Part shown: piece by piece, positions 12,118 to 24,714 of the stretch
Layout: each line of letters starts with the position of its first letter
How positions within the stretch are numbered: position 1 is the stretch's first letter
Assembly (NCBI GenBank): GCA_027625915.1
Contig: JANTQA010000051.1
Location: 4,712,501 to 4,776,500 of the forward strand
Reading direction: 5' to 3'
Source: Anaeramoeba flamelloides
Lineage: Eukaryota; Metamonada; Anaeramoebidae
DNA length: 64,000 bases
Program-made: the position numbers and the translations under genes
Notes under the pieces: model-generated
Databases searched by the model: none
What the model saw: the letters and a program-made list of their open reading frames with translations, nothing else
What the model was told of the DNA's origin: nothing

Positions 12118-12453
12118 ACAAAATAAAAAGATCAAAATTTTCAATTCAGCTTTCTAAAAAAAAAAATTCAAAAATTAAAATAAATCATCAAAGACCCCAT
12201 TTCTAAAATGTTGAATGAATAATTTAAACTTCTTTTAAGTACTATTTGTCTCAAAATAAATCGAATACAATTTTCATTCAGCTTCCCATTAAAAGATTAT
12301 TTTAATCATATAAAATTTCAAATTTCCAATTCTTAAAATCAGTTTAAATTATTCATTCAACATTTTAGAAATGGGGTCTTTGATGATTTATTTTAATTTT
12401 TGAATTTTTTTTTTTAGAAAGCTGAATTGAAAATTTTGATCTTTTTATTTTAC
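12118..12453. repeat. Foldback element, GATCAAAATTTTCAATTCAG type
   Basis: The arm at 12118-12230 and the arm at 12342-12453 are near-perfect reverse complements over about 110 bp, including ATCATCAAAGACCCCATTTC. Related single arms occur at 14935-15260 and at about 60300-60345. Confidence 0.8.
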
Positions 12454-12697
12454 AATTAACAGTATTATAAATTTGAAATGTTACCTGATTTAAAAATCTA
12501 TTTTTTTCGAAAGCTGAATAAAAATTTTGTTACCTTTATTTTGAAATCAATTTAATTACGAAGGAAATCATGATTGAAATTCTAAACATAAGAATAAAAT
12601 AATAAAAACCTATGTCAAAGGAAAAAGAATTTAGATAAACAAAAGCAGTATATTTCACTTTTTGATTCTTGATAATTTATTTAGAAAGAGGTTAAAT

Positions 12698-12933
12698 ACT
12701 GATAAATTCAAATTTATTCTATGAAATTTTTAGTTCATTTTCATTTTTTATAAACTAGGTGGCTCAACTTTTAAAACAACTCAAGAGTAAGAATATTTGG
12801 AAAGAATAACTAATTTTACAAAGTTCCTCAGCATTTAAGCCAATAAAATGCTTTATTCAATGTGATTAAAAAAAGACTTAAAAAGGAAAATGAAGCAAAA
12901 AATTTTTAGATATTTATTTGAATTTATCAGTAA
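12698..12933. repeat. MITE family ACTGATAAATTC, copy b
   Basis: It has the same inverted ends (ACTGATAAATTCAAAT and ATTTGAATTTATCAGTA) and the same internal order as the copy at 11629-11863. Confidence 0.75.
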
Positions 12934-13511
12934 TAATTATTTTAATATTTTAAGTTTTTTTTACTACAGAATAAAGTTTTCAAAAAACAATGGTACTTTA
13001 AGAAATCTCCAAATTCCAGAATTCGTTTTCCAAAATACTCGAGGTTTCTGATATCAAAAAATTCAATTTAATGATAAGAATACAAATGTTTAGTGTTTCT
13101 ATTTTTGATTTAATGAAGAATATTTTCGTTTTTCTAATTTCGCTTTATTCCTCAAACATTTTTATTCTATTATTAAAACACATTTGTCGTTATTGTAGCT
13201 ATAAATAAATTGAAATTTTTCCACTCCAATTAGGTTGTATCTTAAAAGTGGCATATCTTTTGGAACAAATCAAAATTTCTAGAAAAAACGATTTAAAATT
13301 AATTATCAATTTATCTCTACTCAGAAAAATTTTAATTTTTAGAAAATTATGAAAAAAAAAATATTAAAGTATTTCAAAACCACGTAAGATTTAAAGCTGC
13401 TTTTTTACATTTTTTCAACAACAAAAAGCGAGCAACTTTTGATAAAAGGATCATTTTTTGTAATTTCTGAAAATAACAAAAACCTTTTTCAACAAATTTT
13501 TTTTTCACTCA

Positions 13512-16500
13512 ATGAAAAACTTCAAAATTGTACTGTTAGGAGAGGGGCGTGTTGGTAAAACTAGCCTTTTCAATAGATTTATTCACAACAAATGCGATCC
13601 TAATGAAGTAACTACGATCCAAGCACAATATCTCGAGAAAGAAATTGTAGTTAAGAACCAAAAAGTCAACCTTTCAATCTGGGTAAAAATCCTTTTGTTT
13701 CGAAAAATTAAAAATAAATAAAAAAAAACTGAAAAAGAACAACATTAGCCACCAAAAAAATCAAATGTTAATTCTAAATACAAACTATTTTTAAACACCT
13801 TTACCGATTTCCTTTCAAATTTTTATTCTTTCTTTTTCAAAAATCTAAATAAAAAAAAAAGGACACAGCTGGACAAGAAAAATTCAGAGCTCTGAGTTCA
13901 ATTTTTTATAGAAAAGCCAATGGTAAGTTTCCAAATAATTTCTTTCTCTTTTTTTTTTATGATTTCTTTTCTCAAAGAAAATACGTAAAGTAAATGTATA
14001 ATTGTCACAATTTTGCAATATTTTCTCAAGTTTTGATACTTTTTATTTGTTTTGTTTTTTTGTCTGTCTTCTTTTGGTTTGTGTCCAACACAATTTTTGA
14101 TTTACTTTCAAGACAATATTTTGTATTTCCTTTTAGTCTCCTTCCAACTATTTTTTTACTTTAATGGATGTTTTTTTGAATCACAAATACTCACATTTCA
14201 TTATTTTTCCCAAACCCCAAAAATATATATTGTCTGATACTTTTAATATAGGAGCGTTGTTAGTCTACGACACAACCGATTCTTCAACACTCGAGCGTGT
14301 AGAAGATTGGATTGCTGAGTTGAGAAACATTTTAGGCGAAAGCGTCGAGATTGTGATTGTTGGTAACAAGTATGATCTTAAAAAAAAACGGCAAGTAGAA
14401 GAAGAAAAGGCCCTTGAGTAAACGAACCCTTTTTAATTTAATTTTATCTTCTGATTTAAGAATTTACACAAACATTTTTATCCTAATATGCTTTACAAAA
14501 AAATAAAACAACTAATCAATTTTTGAAACAAAACTAAAAGAATTACAAAAACTGTGAATGGAAAACATTTTTTTACATCAGCGAAGACGGGTCAAAATGT
14601 TCATGAAGCCTTTCAAGAATTAACACAAAGTAAGTTTTCAAATTCCCCATTTTTTTGTTTTTTTTTTTTTCTTTTTTGAATAAAACAACCATTTTCCTTC
14701 TCACACCACCAGTACCGAAATAAAAATTAGGAATTAAATATTGTCTTTGAACCCAAAATTCATCAAAAGTATGAAATTAATATAATCCATTCCTAGATTT
14801 TTGGTTAAAATAATTTTTTCCTCAAAAATATCATATTTTTGAGATTATTATTATTTTTTGAAAAAATCGAAATTTTTGGGCACTTCTTTTTATAAAATCG
14901 ATTGTGTGGATACTTTTTCAAAATGCTATTAGCTTCAAAATAAATGGATCAAAATTTTGATACAGCTTTCCAAAAAAACAGATTTTAAAAATCATGTTAC
15001 ATTTTAAATTTATAATACTGTTAATTGTGAAATAAAAAGATCAAAATTTTCAATTCAGCTGTCTAAAAAAAAATTTCTAAATCATATAACATTTCAATTT
15101 TTTATTTCTATAATAAACGAAACTTAAATTATTAATTTACCTCTTTTAAAATTGGGCACTTTGATGATTTAATTGAAATTCTTTCGAGTGGTATTACTTT
15201 TTTTGGATAAAAGCTGAATGAAAATCTGATCTTTTTATTATGCAACCAACAGTATTTTAACAATTTTTAAATTAGTGATATTTTAAATTATTTTTTTTTT
15301 AAAATTATTTCTTATTCTAAAAATTTATTTTAATAATCATAAGGAATTAAAAATTTTTACAAACTGATAAAACTTTTTCACAATTATAACTTTTTGAAAG
15401 TTTTTTATTTGTAAAAAACGTGGTCTCAAAATTTTTAAAAGTGCTTTTCTTCACATCCCAATCTCCACCTCCCATTTAAAGGCTGGCTACTCACTTTTTT
15501 AAAACTTAATTTTTTTGAGACGTTTTGATTCTAAAAAAGTCCGAGTGGATAATAAAAAAATATGGAAATCTTTAAAAAATTTCTAAATAAAAATTTAGGA
15601 ATTTGGGAAGTGCCGTCGAGTGCCTAGTTTTTTTTTAATTTTTGAATTAAACAGAAAATTTTAATAAATTTTCGGTTTATTTCAAAAAGTAAAAAAACCT
15701 AACGGCAGTTTTCTTGAGGTTTTCTGTTTTATCTGTGAAGTGTTCTAGGTTTTTTTGAGGTTTTCTATTTTATTTCGAAAATCTATTGATTTTCGTTAGG
15801 CTTTTTTGAGTTTTCTATTTATCTGGAAAATCAATAGATTTTCGTTAGGTTTTTTTTACTTTAGAAATAAACCGAAAATTTTAATAAATTTTCGGTTTAT
15901 CTTTAAAGTAAAAAAAAACCTAGAACACTTCACAAATAAAATAGAAAACCTCAAAAAAACCTAGAACACTTCACAAATAAATAGAAAACTCAAAAAAACC
16001 TAACGAAAATCTATTTGATTTTACAAATAAACAGAAAAGCCAAGAAAAGCTAAAGTGAAGTGCCTTAGAGTGCCGTCAAGTGCCTAAGTTTTCCAGGATT
16101 CAAAAGAATAGAGTAAAATCACAGATTTAACTCAATTCTTTTAAATTTTGGAAAATATAACGTGAAGTGCCTAGTTTTTTTTTTTAATTTAAGAAATAAA
16201 CCGAAAATTAAATAAATTTTCGGTTTATTTCTTAAATCAAAAAAAACCGAACGGCAAACAAGAGGTATTAAAAATTCATCCGTTAAACAATAAAATAATA
16301 ATAATAATAATCTTTATTTTTATGATATTTGAAGTGAAATGAGACTAGAACATTTTTTGAATTGAATCTATATAATAAATAATAATAATAATTCATTTCA
16401 ATTTATTTTTTTAAAAACAAAGTAGAAAAGAAAACAATTGTTTTAATATTAAAAAAAAATTAAATCCTAATGTTTTTTTATTTATTTATTTATTTCAATC

Positions 16501-16670
16501 AAATCTTATTTTTTCTTTATAATTAATATTCTCTTATTAATAAAAATTAATTTTAAATAGAAATGTTACAATCTTCCAAAAATAAAAAATTACAAATCAA
16601 ACAGAAAAAAAGCAGAAGAGATTTTAGAATTGTTAAAGAAGAAGAAGAAAAAAAAACTGGATGTTGTTAA
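13512..16670 (+). CDS. rab21: Rab21-like small GTPase, five exons
   Basis: Rab GTPases switch between GDP and GTP forms on membranes; Rab21 acts in early endosomal and integrin traffic. Exons are 13512-13682, 13862-13922, 14252-14417, 14541-14629 and 16561-16670, with phases 0, 1, 2, 1 that join cleanly into 198 residues. Visible motifs in order are P-loop GEGRVGKTS (10-18), switch I TTIQA with the conserved Thr, switch II DTAGQEKF, GNKYDL (base recognition), TSAK, and a terminal Cys-Cys for geranylgeranylation. The GEGRVGKTSL and TIQA pattern points to Rab21 rather than Rab5 or Rab22. Introns are 179, 329, 123 and 1931 bp; the last carries foldback repeats and separates the GTPase domain from the prenylation tail. 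The tail is lysine/glutamate-rich. The neighbour on the right is EMC8, on the opposite strand. Confidence 0.95.
14935..15260. repeat. Foldback-related repeat inside Rab21 intron 4
   Basis: The GATCAAAATTTTCAATTCAG word and a later TAAAAGCTGAATGAAAATCT are inverted relative to one another. The segment resembles the 12118-12453 element with extra divergence. Confidence 0.55.
15600..16280. repeat. Composite palindromic repeat (GTGCCGTCGAGTGCCT), copy A
   Basis: Several nested inverted units are present. AAACCGAAAATTTTAATAAA pairs with its own complement, and TTCTAGGTTTTTTTGAGG on the left is mirrored as CCTCAAAAAAACCTAGAA on the right. The unit begins and ends with GTGCCGTC(G/A)AGTGCCTA. It lies wholly inside Rab21 intron 4. 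Relatives are at 17935-18300, 29805-30045 and 55068-55670. Confidence 0.8.
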
Positions 16671-17530
16671 AAGCAATTTTTTTTTTTTTTTAAAAAAATA
16701 TTAATAAAATAATAATAATAAATTATATATTCCACCTTTTCCCAAATCGGTATTTTTAAAACAGTGAATTTGTTTTTTAAGTTTGAGAAGTTCAAACCTT
16801 TAATTTAAATACAATGTAGTTTTAGACAATTTACGAACTTTTTTTTTTTAGTAGTAAATTATTTTTCATAATTTAGCTTCAAATTGGAAATTAATTGAAT
16901 TTATCAAGAGTTGAACACTTTTGAGTATGGTTAAAAGTTTAAAATTTCTGATCATTTAAAATTTTTATTTCTGTGATTTCTGTGATTATCGTCATTTCTG
17001 TGGTTTCTGTGAATATTTATTCAATTTTAATGAAAAAAGTAAAATCCTCTTTTTTAGTTTTTAAAAAAAATTGAGAAACTGAGCAATATTTTAAATTTCA
17101 GAATGGCCTAGGGGTAGCTTTTGATTCTAATTACCTTCTTTTAATTTTTTTTGAAATAAAGTAAAAATAAATTTAATTTTTAACCGGTGTTGTATTTTTT
17201 ATAGTAAAATTTATATTAAGGTTAATTGAGACACTTTAAAATATTTTCTCTTTTTTGAGTTTTATAAACATATTTGAGTAAATCAAGGGTTTTGTCAAGA
17301 TTTGGTTTGAATTGTATGGATCCTTTTAGAATTGATATAAAAATTTTAATTTTTTTTTTTACTATTGAAATAGTGTAAAATTAAACTCAAGTTGTCCTTC
17401 GAGTTAAATTTTTGAAAGGAAATTTAAGCGTGAAATCAAGGAATTCACCATTATTAATAAATAAAAATAATTTCAAACGAAATTGTTTAAAATTATTTCA
17501 TTAAGATTTTTTTCTTGTAATTTATTTAGA

Positions 17531-18221
17531 AATACGAATATATCCTTTGTCTAGGAAGGGAATACTTTGAAAATGTGATCTATATTTTTTATATGGAAGA
17601 TCGTACCAATAAAAAATTATCAATACTGTATTTTGTTTTATTCTGTACATAATTTAAATAGAAAGAAAAAAACTTTATTTGTTTTTTATTTTAGTATACA
17701 GTAATATATTTTTAAGCAATTAATAAATGTTCTGAATTTTCCAATTGTTGAACTTGGGGAATAATTTTAATATTTTTACATTTTAATTAAAGAATTTCGA
17801 TTTTTGATTATTGTGAGATATTTAAGGTCAAGTAAATAGGATACTGTCAGATTTATGTTTGTTTTTTTAATTAAAGATATAAAAAAGCAATCTATGATAT
17901 ATTCTTATTTCTAAAATTTAAAACAAACAACATTTACTTTTCTAGAATTCAAAAGAATGGGATAGAATCTTTGATTTTATTCTATTGTTTTACATTTTGG
18001 AAGGTAGAATAGTGGTTTTATGGAGTTTTCTGTTTTATTCTGTTAAGTGTTCTGGTTTTTTTTTGAGTTTTCTATTGATTTTCCAAATAAATTGATTTTC
18101 AAAAAAACCTAATGTTAATCTATTGATTTTCCAAATAAACAGAAAACTTAAGAAAACCTAATGGGAGTGGTTTTAATTTGAGAAATAAAAAGAAAATTAA
18201 ATAAATTTTCAATTTATTTCT

Positions 18222-18266
<45 letters not shown>

Positions 18267-19137
18267 GCAAATAGATGGTAATTTTGTTGAATCACCTCTT
18301 TTCAATAATAATCAATATGAATTCAAAAACTTAAAGTTTTTTTATAACATTTAAATTTTATTTACCAAAAGATTTCAGGTGATAGAGGATTTTAATTTCA
18401 ATAATAATTAGAGACACTAAATTATTTTTGATTCTTATTTCTCTAAAAATAACCACAAGGAAATTTCTTTAATCAATTAATAAATTATTTTCTTTCATTT
18501 TTTTCAAAGGGGTGCTTAAACTAGCCATCCTCTATATTTTTTGAATTTAATTTTTCTTTTTTTTTTTGATTTCAGGATTCTTCCTCATTATTAAGAGTAA
18601 AAAGCTCGAATATAATTTTAGATCATTTGAAATTTTTTACAATTCGAAAAAATCAAGAAATATATTCCTATTTTATATATTTTAAATAACATTTAATTTT
18701 TAAAAAAATATTTTTCAAAAGTAAATCGAAAAGAATTGACAAATTTGTTTGAAACAAGTTTAAGAACCTATCAAAAAACTTTATTCAAACACTTTTTCAA
18801 AATTAATTCATAAAAAACAATAAAAGTTTTAATATATTCAATTCAATAATATTTTGAGATTAATTAAAAGGGTTTTTCAAAATTTTTCTGATAGTCAAAC
18901 AGTTCAAAGGATCGATATTCACATTGATTGTTTTTCTATTTTTCAAAATTTCAATTTGAAAGTGTAAAAAAATATTTTTTAGTTTTCAAATTTTTTAGCT
19001 AAATAAGTGTTTTTTCATTAACGATATCACTTTCCCCCTAGGCCCACAAGAGATGTGAAACTTGTTAGTATATTTGATGTTTTAAATGACAACAAATCAC
19101 ATTTAATAAACCATTGGGGTGGTTTAATTGTTTGATT
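17531..19137 (+). other. Exon-like pieces of an unrecognised gene or its remains
   Basis: Three plus-strand pieces have coding-type codons and credible acceptors. From 17531 (after TTTAG) the frame reads KYEYILCLGREYFENVIYIF and runs to about 17632. From 18577 (after TTTCAG) it reads FFLIIKSKKLEYNFRSFEIF. From 19043 (after CCCCCTAG) it reads PTRDVKLVSIFDVLNDNKSH and ends at TGA 19135-19137. I could not find phase-consistent donors joining them all, and a foldback repeat lies between, so this may be a decayed gene. No family was recognised. Confidence 0.3.
17935..18300. repeat. Composite palindromic repeat, copy B, with (AT)n run
   Basis: It shares TTTTCTGTTTTATTCTGTTA, the AAACAGAAAACTTAAGAAAA inverted parts and the end word AAATAGATGGTAATTTTGTT with the copy at 55068-55670. 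A perfect AT dinucleotide run of about 40 bp is at 18223-18262. Confidence 0.7.
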
Positions 19138-19391
19138 TCGAAAAAGCATTTCTTTTTGGATTTAATTTAAAATTTTCAGTGTTTATTCAAAACAAAGGTA
19201 TTTTTTTTTTAATTTTGGTCTTTTTGTTTCTTTGTAAAGTCTTGACATTTTCACTCTAGCCGTTCACGATTAAAAAGCCAACCCATCAAAAAAATAAAAA
19301 TAAAATTATCTCTTTTTTTATTGTTTTTATTTTCTTTTTACTTTCTGCTTATAACTTAATATCATAAAAAGGCGTCTCCACTTTGAAGAAT

Positions 19392-20308
19392 TTAATTAAT
19401 ATTTTGGGTTAAAAAATCTAATTCGGGATTATTTAAATGGTCTTCCAAATCAACAATTTGTCGAAACTTTTCTTCTGATAATAGATTTTTAAATTTTTCA
19501 ACGAGCACCACTTCATCGCCAATTTGAAATTGATAATTCTTCAAAGATTCCTGGTTTTTGGTTTTTCCTTGTTCTTTTTCTTTTTCTTTTTCTTCTTCTT
19601 CTTCTTCTTCAATAACTAAAACTTCTTTTTCATTTTCTTGAGAAGAAGATTCTTCATTTGAAAGTTCTTTAGTTTCTTGCTTATTATCCTTTTGGGAAAG
19701 TGAGTTGACCTGTATGTTGATCCATTTTGAACGATAGCAATAGGCCTTTCAAGAGAAAAGTTTTTCAATTTTTTAGTCAAAAATTTACAAGATCATGAAT
19801 AAAGCAAAGAAAGAGAACAAGAAAAAAATGATTAAAATCGAAAATGAACAAATTTGTTATCGATAGAAAAAAAAAAAAAAAGTAAAGAAAAGAAAAGGCC
19901 TACTTTGATTGCAATTTGTTCTTTCCCTTTTTTAAGTTTTTGATCGTCTATAATTAAGACTACAGATGTTTTTGTAATTTTGTTGATCGTCTCTCCAATT
20001 TTTTTAATTGCCAAAGGAAGATCTTGTTTTTTATTGGAAGACGATGAATGGTAGACGCCAATTATGGACAAAGAGTTTGACTCACAATAAGTTGAAACTA
20101 ATGTTAATGCTAAATCGAAATTTGAAGAAAGTGTAAATGCATTGGAATGAAACAAGGGAACACAATGACTAATATTTATTGTGCTAGTGGATGAAACATT
20201 TGTGATTTTGCTACCTAATAGCAAGCCTGTAACAGGCTCACTAAAATGCTTACTTGCATGAAGAAGAAGTTGGAGATAAGTTGAGTTTGAGATAGTGAAT
20301 TGTGGCAT
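19392..20308 (-). CDS. EMC8: EMC8/EMC9, ER membrane complex subunit
   Basis: EMC8/9 is the cytosolic subunit of the ER membrane complex, which inserts transmembrane segments. Exon 1 is 20308-19904 (ATG to ..IAIK) and exon 2 is 19745-19392, joined in phase 0 across a 158 bp intron (GTAGGC..AAAG), giving 252 residues. The MPN-like fold pattern of the family is readable: HASKHFSEPVTGLLLG near residues 17-32, then the CVPLFHSNAF block, a following helix (ALTLVSTYC), SIIGVYH, and the C-terminal LLSEEKFRQIVDLEDHLNNP. The zinc-binding residues of active JAMM proteases are absent, as is usual in EMC8/9. A Glu/Lys linker (about 165-195) is inserted before the C-terminal helix, making it longer than the ~200-residue animal proteins. 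Confidence 0.9.
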
Positions 20309-21205
20309 GTAAATGAAAATTGGTTGGTCGAAAAAGAAATACCAAAGAAAGTAAGAGAAAAAAAAATGATCAAAATAAGGGGGAATTGCATTTTGAGAAA
20401 ATCCATTTTATTTGAGAAAGGGTAATCTGCTTTGCTTGTTACAAGACGTTTTTGATTCAAAAAAACTTATTTTTTGGTAACTTTTCGAATTTCTTTGATG
20501 ATTTTTGAAACAATAAATGGGAAATAATTATCATTTTATTTGTCTTTTTTTTTTTCTTTTACAAATAGAGTTTTCAAAGAAATTGTTTCTAATTTATGTT
20601 CTCTCTTGCTTTTTTTGTTTTATATATATATATATATATATTGTGTGGGTGAGCTAAGGTTCCTAAATGAAAAGCATCTTTGAATTATATAAAAAATTGT
20701 ATCGATTTAAAAATTTTTCCCGTTTGTAGTTCAAATACAAGTATTAATTCTTATTATTACAGGTCAATTCAATTCTATAGAATTTTTTTATACTCATAGA
20801 GTTGTTTTATTATAAAAAATGAAATAATGTGAAATTTACTTTTTTTTAATTAACAAAATTAAAATAATAAAAAAAAAAATTCAAAACATACTAATCCCAA
20901 AAAATGAAATTAAAAATAAAAACAATTCACTCAAGGTACAAAAATTCAAAGTTAAAAAACAATATAGTATTACATTTTTATTCAAAAATCTTGAAATTAC
21001 TTCAACTGAAAATAAATTGTTTTCTTTTAGTAACACAATTAATTTAATTCTGTTTAATCTAATTTGTGGTTATTTTGTAACACTTATTTTATTTGACAAA
21101 ATATGGATTTTTTAACTTTTTTTATAAAAATACTCATTTGAGAATAGAATAAAATGTAAAAAAATCTATACAATCTCAAAAATTACAAGAGGGTGAAACT
21201 TTGTA

Positions 21206-21403
21206 CAGTCAGTTTCACTTTTAAGGCACAAACTTTCAACGAAATTTAAGGCACTAAAAAAATCTCAAATTAAAGCACAAAATTCAAATTCTAGTAAAAA
21301 TAAATTGTAAAAATTAAAATTCCAAATTTTGTGCCTTAATTTGAGATTTTTTTTGTACCTTAAATTTCGTTGAAAGTTTGTGCCTTAAAAGTGAAACTGA
21401 CTG
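21206..21403. repeat. MITE family CAGTCAGTTTCAC, copy 1 (TA flanks)
   Basis: A near-perfect foldback: the left end CAGTCAGTTTCACTTTTAAG is mirrored by CTTAAAAGTGAAACTGACTG at the right end. TA dinucleotides flank both sides (21204-21205 and 21404-21405), the target duplication typical of Tc1/mariner-type elements. It is 198 bp long with no coding capacity. Confidence 0.9.
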
Positions 21404-22384
21404 TAACGAAAACTTTTTTTTTCAAAATTATTATTAATATCGATTTAAAGTGTAGATAAATTGTGACTGTTTGGTATTTTTTTGAAAAATATAATCTTTT
21501 TTTTTTTTTTTTTACTTAAATAATCGGCAAAATCCTTACTTTATGAAAAATAGACAATATTTAAATAACTCTAAATTCGATTAAAAAGAGATAGATTTAT
21601 CTTTTTATGAAAAGAAAGTTAGATGTTTCCAAATTAAATAAAAATATGTGTTCATTAGTTAAAACTAGATAAGATTTTTATTTTTTTTTTTCAGTTATTG
21701 ATTTTTTGAACTTTAAGTAACTTTGATTTTTTTGTATATAATTTGAAAAAATCAAAAGAAACTAATAATAATTCTACATTTTTAGTTATTAACAATTATA
21801 TTAACAATAAATTATAAGTAAGATTATTGAAATCGTTTGTATTAAGCCAAGTAAAATATGGATTAGAAAATTTTTATTTTGAAATAAAAAATTTGGAATT
21901 ATTTAAATACTTTGATTAATACACATCTTACTAATATATGAAAAATAGATTGATAAGTGTCAATTATTGCTTACAAAACAGAATTCAAAATAGAACATAT
22001 GATAATTTCAAGAAATATAAAATAATTTAAGGTCAAAATAAAAAAAAATTAAGAAATTTATATCTCCTGTAATAAATATATATAATTAATTTTACATCCT
22101 GTAAAATAGAAAAAAAAAAAAAAAAAAAAAACAATAAAAAATGAGAAAATTTTGGTTTAAATAAAAACGAAACAAATTGTGATACATATTATGAAATACT
22201 GAAATCCAAGTCCAAGAAATGATTTTAGATTTTTCTTGTATTTTCTCTTAATTCCAAAAAAAAAATATATATATAATCTGATTCATACTGGAAACACAAA
22301 GAAAAAGTTATTATTTTTTTTCTTAATTTTTGTTTTAAAAATAAAATCATGGTACTTTAAATAATACATTTAATTTTGGACAAC

Positions 22385-22558
22385 ATGGGATTTCTTACAT
22401 CTCGCAAAAATAAAATAATAAAATTTATTTTTTTTGATTTGGAAAAATCACTTTGTTATATTAAACGTTTTCTCGGAAGAACAAGAAAGATGATATTGTT
22501 TGAAGTGATAAAAAATAGTATTGAGGAGTTCGAAGAACGACAAGTAATATCAGGCTAG
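22385..22558 (+). CDS. Small hypothetical protein, 57 residues
   Basis: An ATG-started frame (MGFLTSRKNKIIKFIFFDLE..) with a basic middle and an acidic Glu-rich end, stopping at TAG 22556-22558. Codon use is more coding-like than the flanks. No family, signal or neighbour supports it, so it may be a fragment or chance. A run of nine G follows at 22587-22595. Confidence 0.3.
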   Translation: MGFLTSRKNKIIKFIFFDLEKSLCYIKRFLGRTRKMILFEVIKNSIEEFEERQVISG

Positions 22559-24370
22559 CATTAGAATAATTTTATATTAAGTGTCTGGGGGGGGGATTCA
22601 AAACAAGGAATTATAACTTGCAATTTTAGAAAAAATAAAACAATATGATGTGTTATTTATTTTTAAAGACTCAAGGATCTAATTCTACACAAAAATACAA
22701 TAAAATAACAATAAACATATAAAAAAAAAAACAATTTTTTTTTATAAGTTACTTTTAATAAATTTCCTTCGAAGAGTACTTTTTCTCAGAATGGAGTTAT
22801 CGAAAAAAGAAGTAAAAATTTACATTTTCTTCATTTAAGATAAAATTTGGGTGTAAATCCCATTGAAAAAACTAGATCGTCCAACTTTTCAATGGCTCTG
22901 GATCTCCAATTTTATTTAATATTTGTTAAATAACATCAGAGGGTGATCAAATATAAAACCCCGAATCTTTTATGTGTTAGAGTTATTTTTAATGTTTTAT
23001 TTTGAGCATTTCTCTAAAAAATCTTAACTTTTCATTCAAAAAAAAATTTTTCCTTTTCTATTTTTTTTTCAAAATTTAATTGAATTTTTTTCTCTTTTTG
23101 AATTCTACTTATTATTGGTCTCTGCTCTCTTTTTGGGATGAAAAAAAAAGAGAGACCAAACGGTTTTTTATTTTTTAAAAAATGATATTGGTTTATTTTA
23201 AACCAAAACTAAAATATTGGTTGTTTTTTAGATTTTTTTCCAAACAAAGAAAGAAAATTCATTCAATTTCCAACCTTCAAGGGAAGATTGATGTAATTTT
23301 TTATTGAACTTCTATTGAGCAAATAATTGACCTCCTTGAAATAAATTGCTTTTTCAATATTGTAAATCCAAGAACATAACGATCTTTTAGGATTTTCGAG
23401 ATTTAAAATGTTACAAAAAATTGGTTAAAAACTCTTCTAAAATAACTTTAAATAACAATTTTAATTTCAAATTTATTATTAAAATACTTACTATTTTATT
23501 CGAATTGGATTAGAAATTAGAAGATGTTAAACATTTCAAACTTTTCCTAATAACCTAAATATTTCTCAAGATTTTTAAACAGTAACTCCAATACTTTATT
23601 AAAATTTATAGTGAAGCAATCTCTTTCTTATCAATGGTTGTCTAGAATTATAAACTTATAATTTTCACAAAGAAAAAATTTGAGTTTAAAAAAAAAAACA
23701 GAGTAAAATTATAAATTAAAAGACCAAAAATATTAAATTTGTCTACCAAGCTCAGTAATTTTAAAATTCAGGGTATTTGTAAATTGTTGATATAGAAAGT
23801 TTTGTGTAATAAATACAAAATCAGCTAAATGTTATATTTTGTGTTTAAATTGGGGAGGAAAGGAAATAATAGAGGGTATTGATCATTTTTGATTTGTTTA
23901 TCTGTATTATGAAAATAATCGGTTGGTTTTCTAAAATAAATTATAAGAAATAAATTATTATGAAATTATATTTAATTCAAAAAAAAATCGAAATTATTTT
24001 CATTAACGATTAATCTTGAAATCGATGGTTTTACTCTGAAATTTCTGAAAATAAAAAAATAAGTATAAGGCAACAAGAAAGTGTAATGTACACTTCTTCA
24101 ATAATCCCAAACAATTTGATTTTTGACTTTGTATTTGAATGTTTGGGGTTGATTTTTTTTGAAATTTTTTTTTGTTATTGAATTTTGGCAACTGAGATAA
24201 TAGTTTTTTTTTTTTTTAATTTCCGATGAATTTTTTCCAAGTGAAAGAAGTGTAGTTTCAGATAACTTCATTTTTAGTTTTTAGCAGTAAACAACTCCTT
24301 TGGTATAAAAGAAAATTCTAATCAAGTGGGTAGAGCTTTAAAAATAAGTTTTGTAAACTTGTGTTTGAAT
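22559..24370. other. AT-rich spacer
   Basis: It contains a short G run (22587-22595) and a small inverted repeat at about 23116-23162 (GGTCTCT..AGAGAGACC). Nothing else was supported. Confidence 0.5.
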
Positions 24371-24714
24371 ACTGATAAATTCAAATAAATATCTAAAAAT
24401 TTTTATTTCATTATCCATTTTAGAAATTTTTTTACTCTAACTTTTAATAAAGTGTTTTATTGGTTTAATTGTTGTAAAACTTTGTAAAATTGGTTGACAA
24501 GAGAAAATACTCTTTCTTTTTTTTTTTTTAATTGTTGAGCAGAGGTGATTCAACAAAATTACCTCCTATTTGCCTGAAACTCTAAAATGGTATTTAGTGT
24601 TTTTTTATCCTAACAAAAACTCTTTCTTTTATGTTGTTTTCAAAGTTAAGGTTTTAAATTATAATAATGGAAATTAAATAAAAAATTTTATTTATTTATT
24701 AGAATTTATCAGTA
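24371..24714. repeat. MITE family ACTGATAAATTC, copy c
   Basis: Ends are ACTGATAAATTCAAAT and AGAATTTATCAGTA. It is about 100 bp longer than the other copies because of an internal T-rich insertion around 24490-24620. Confidence 0.7.

Noticed and set aside
18223-18262. AT dinucleotide run as a possible origin or centromere part
   Set aside because: Such runs are common at this base composition (also near 20624 and 53234); no further support.
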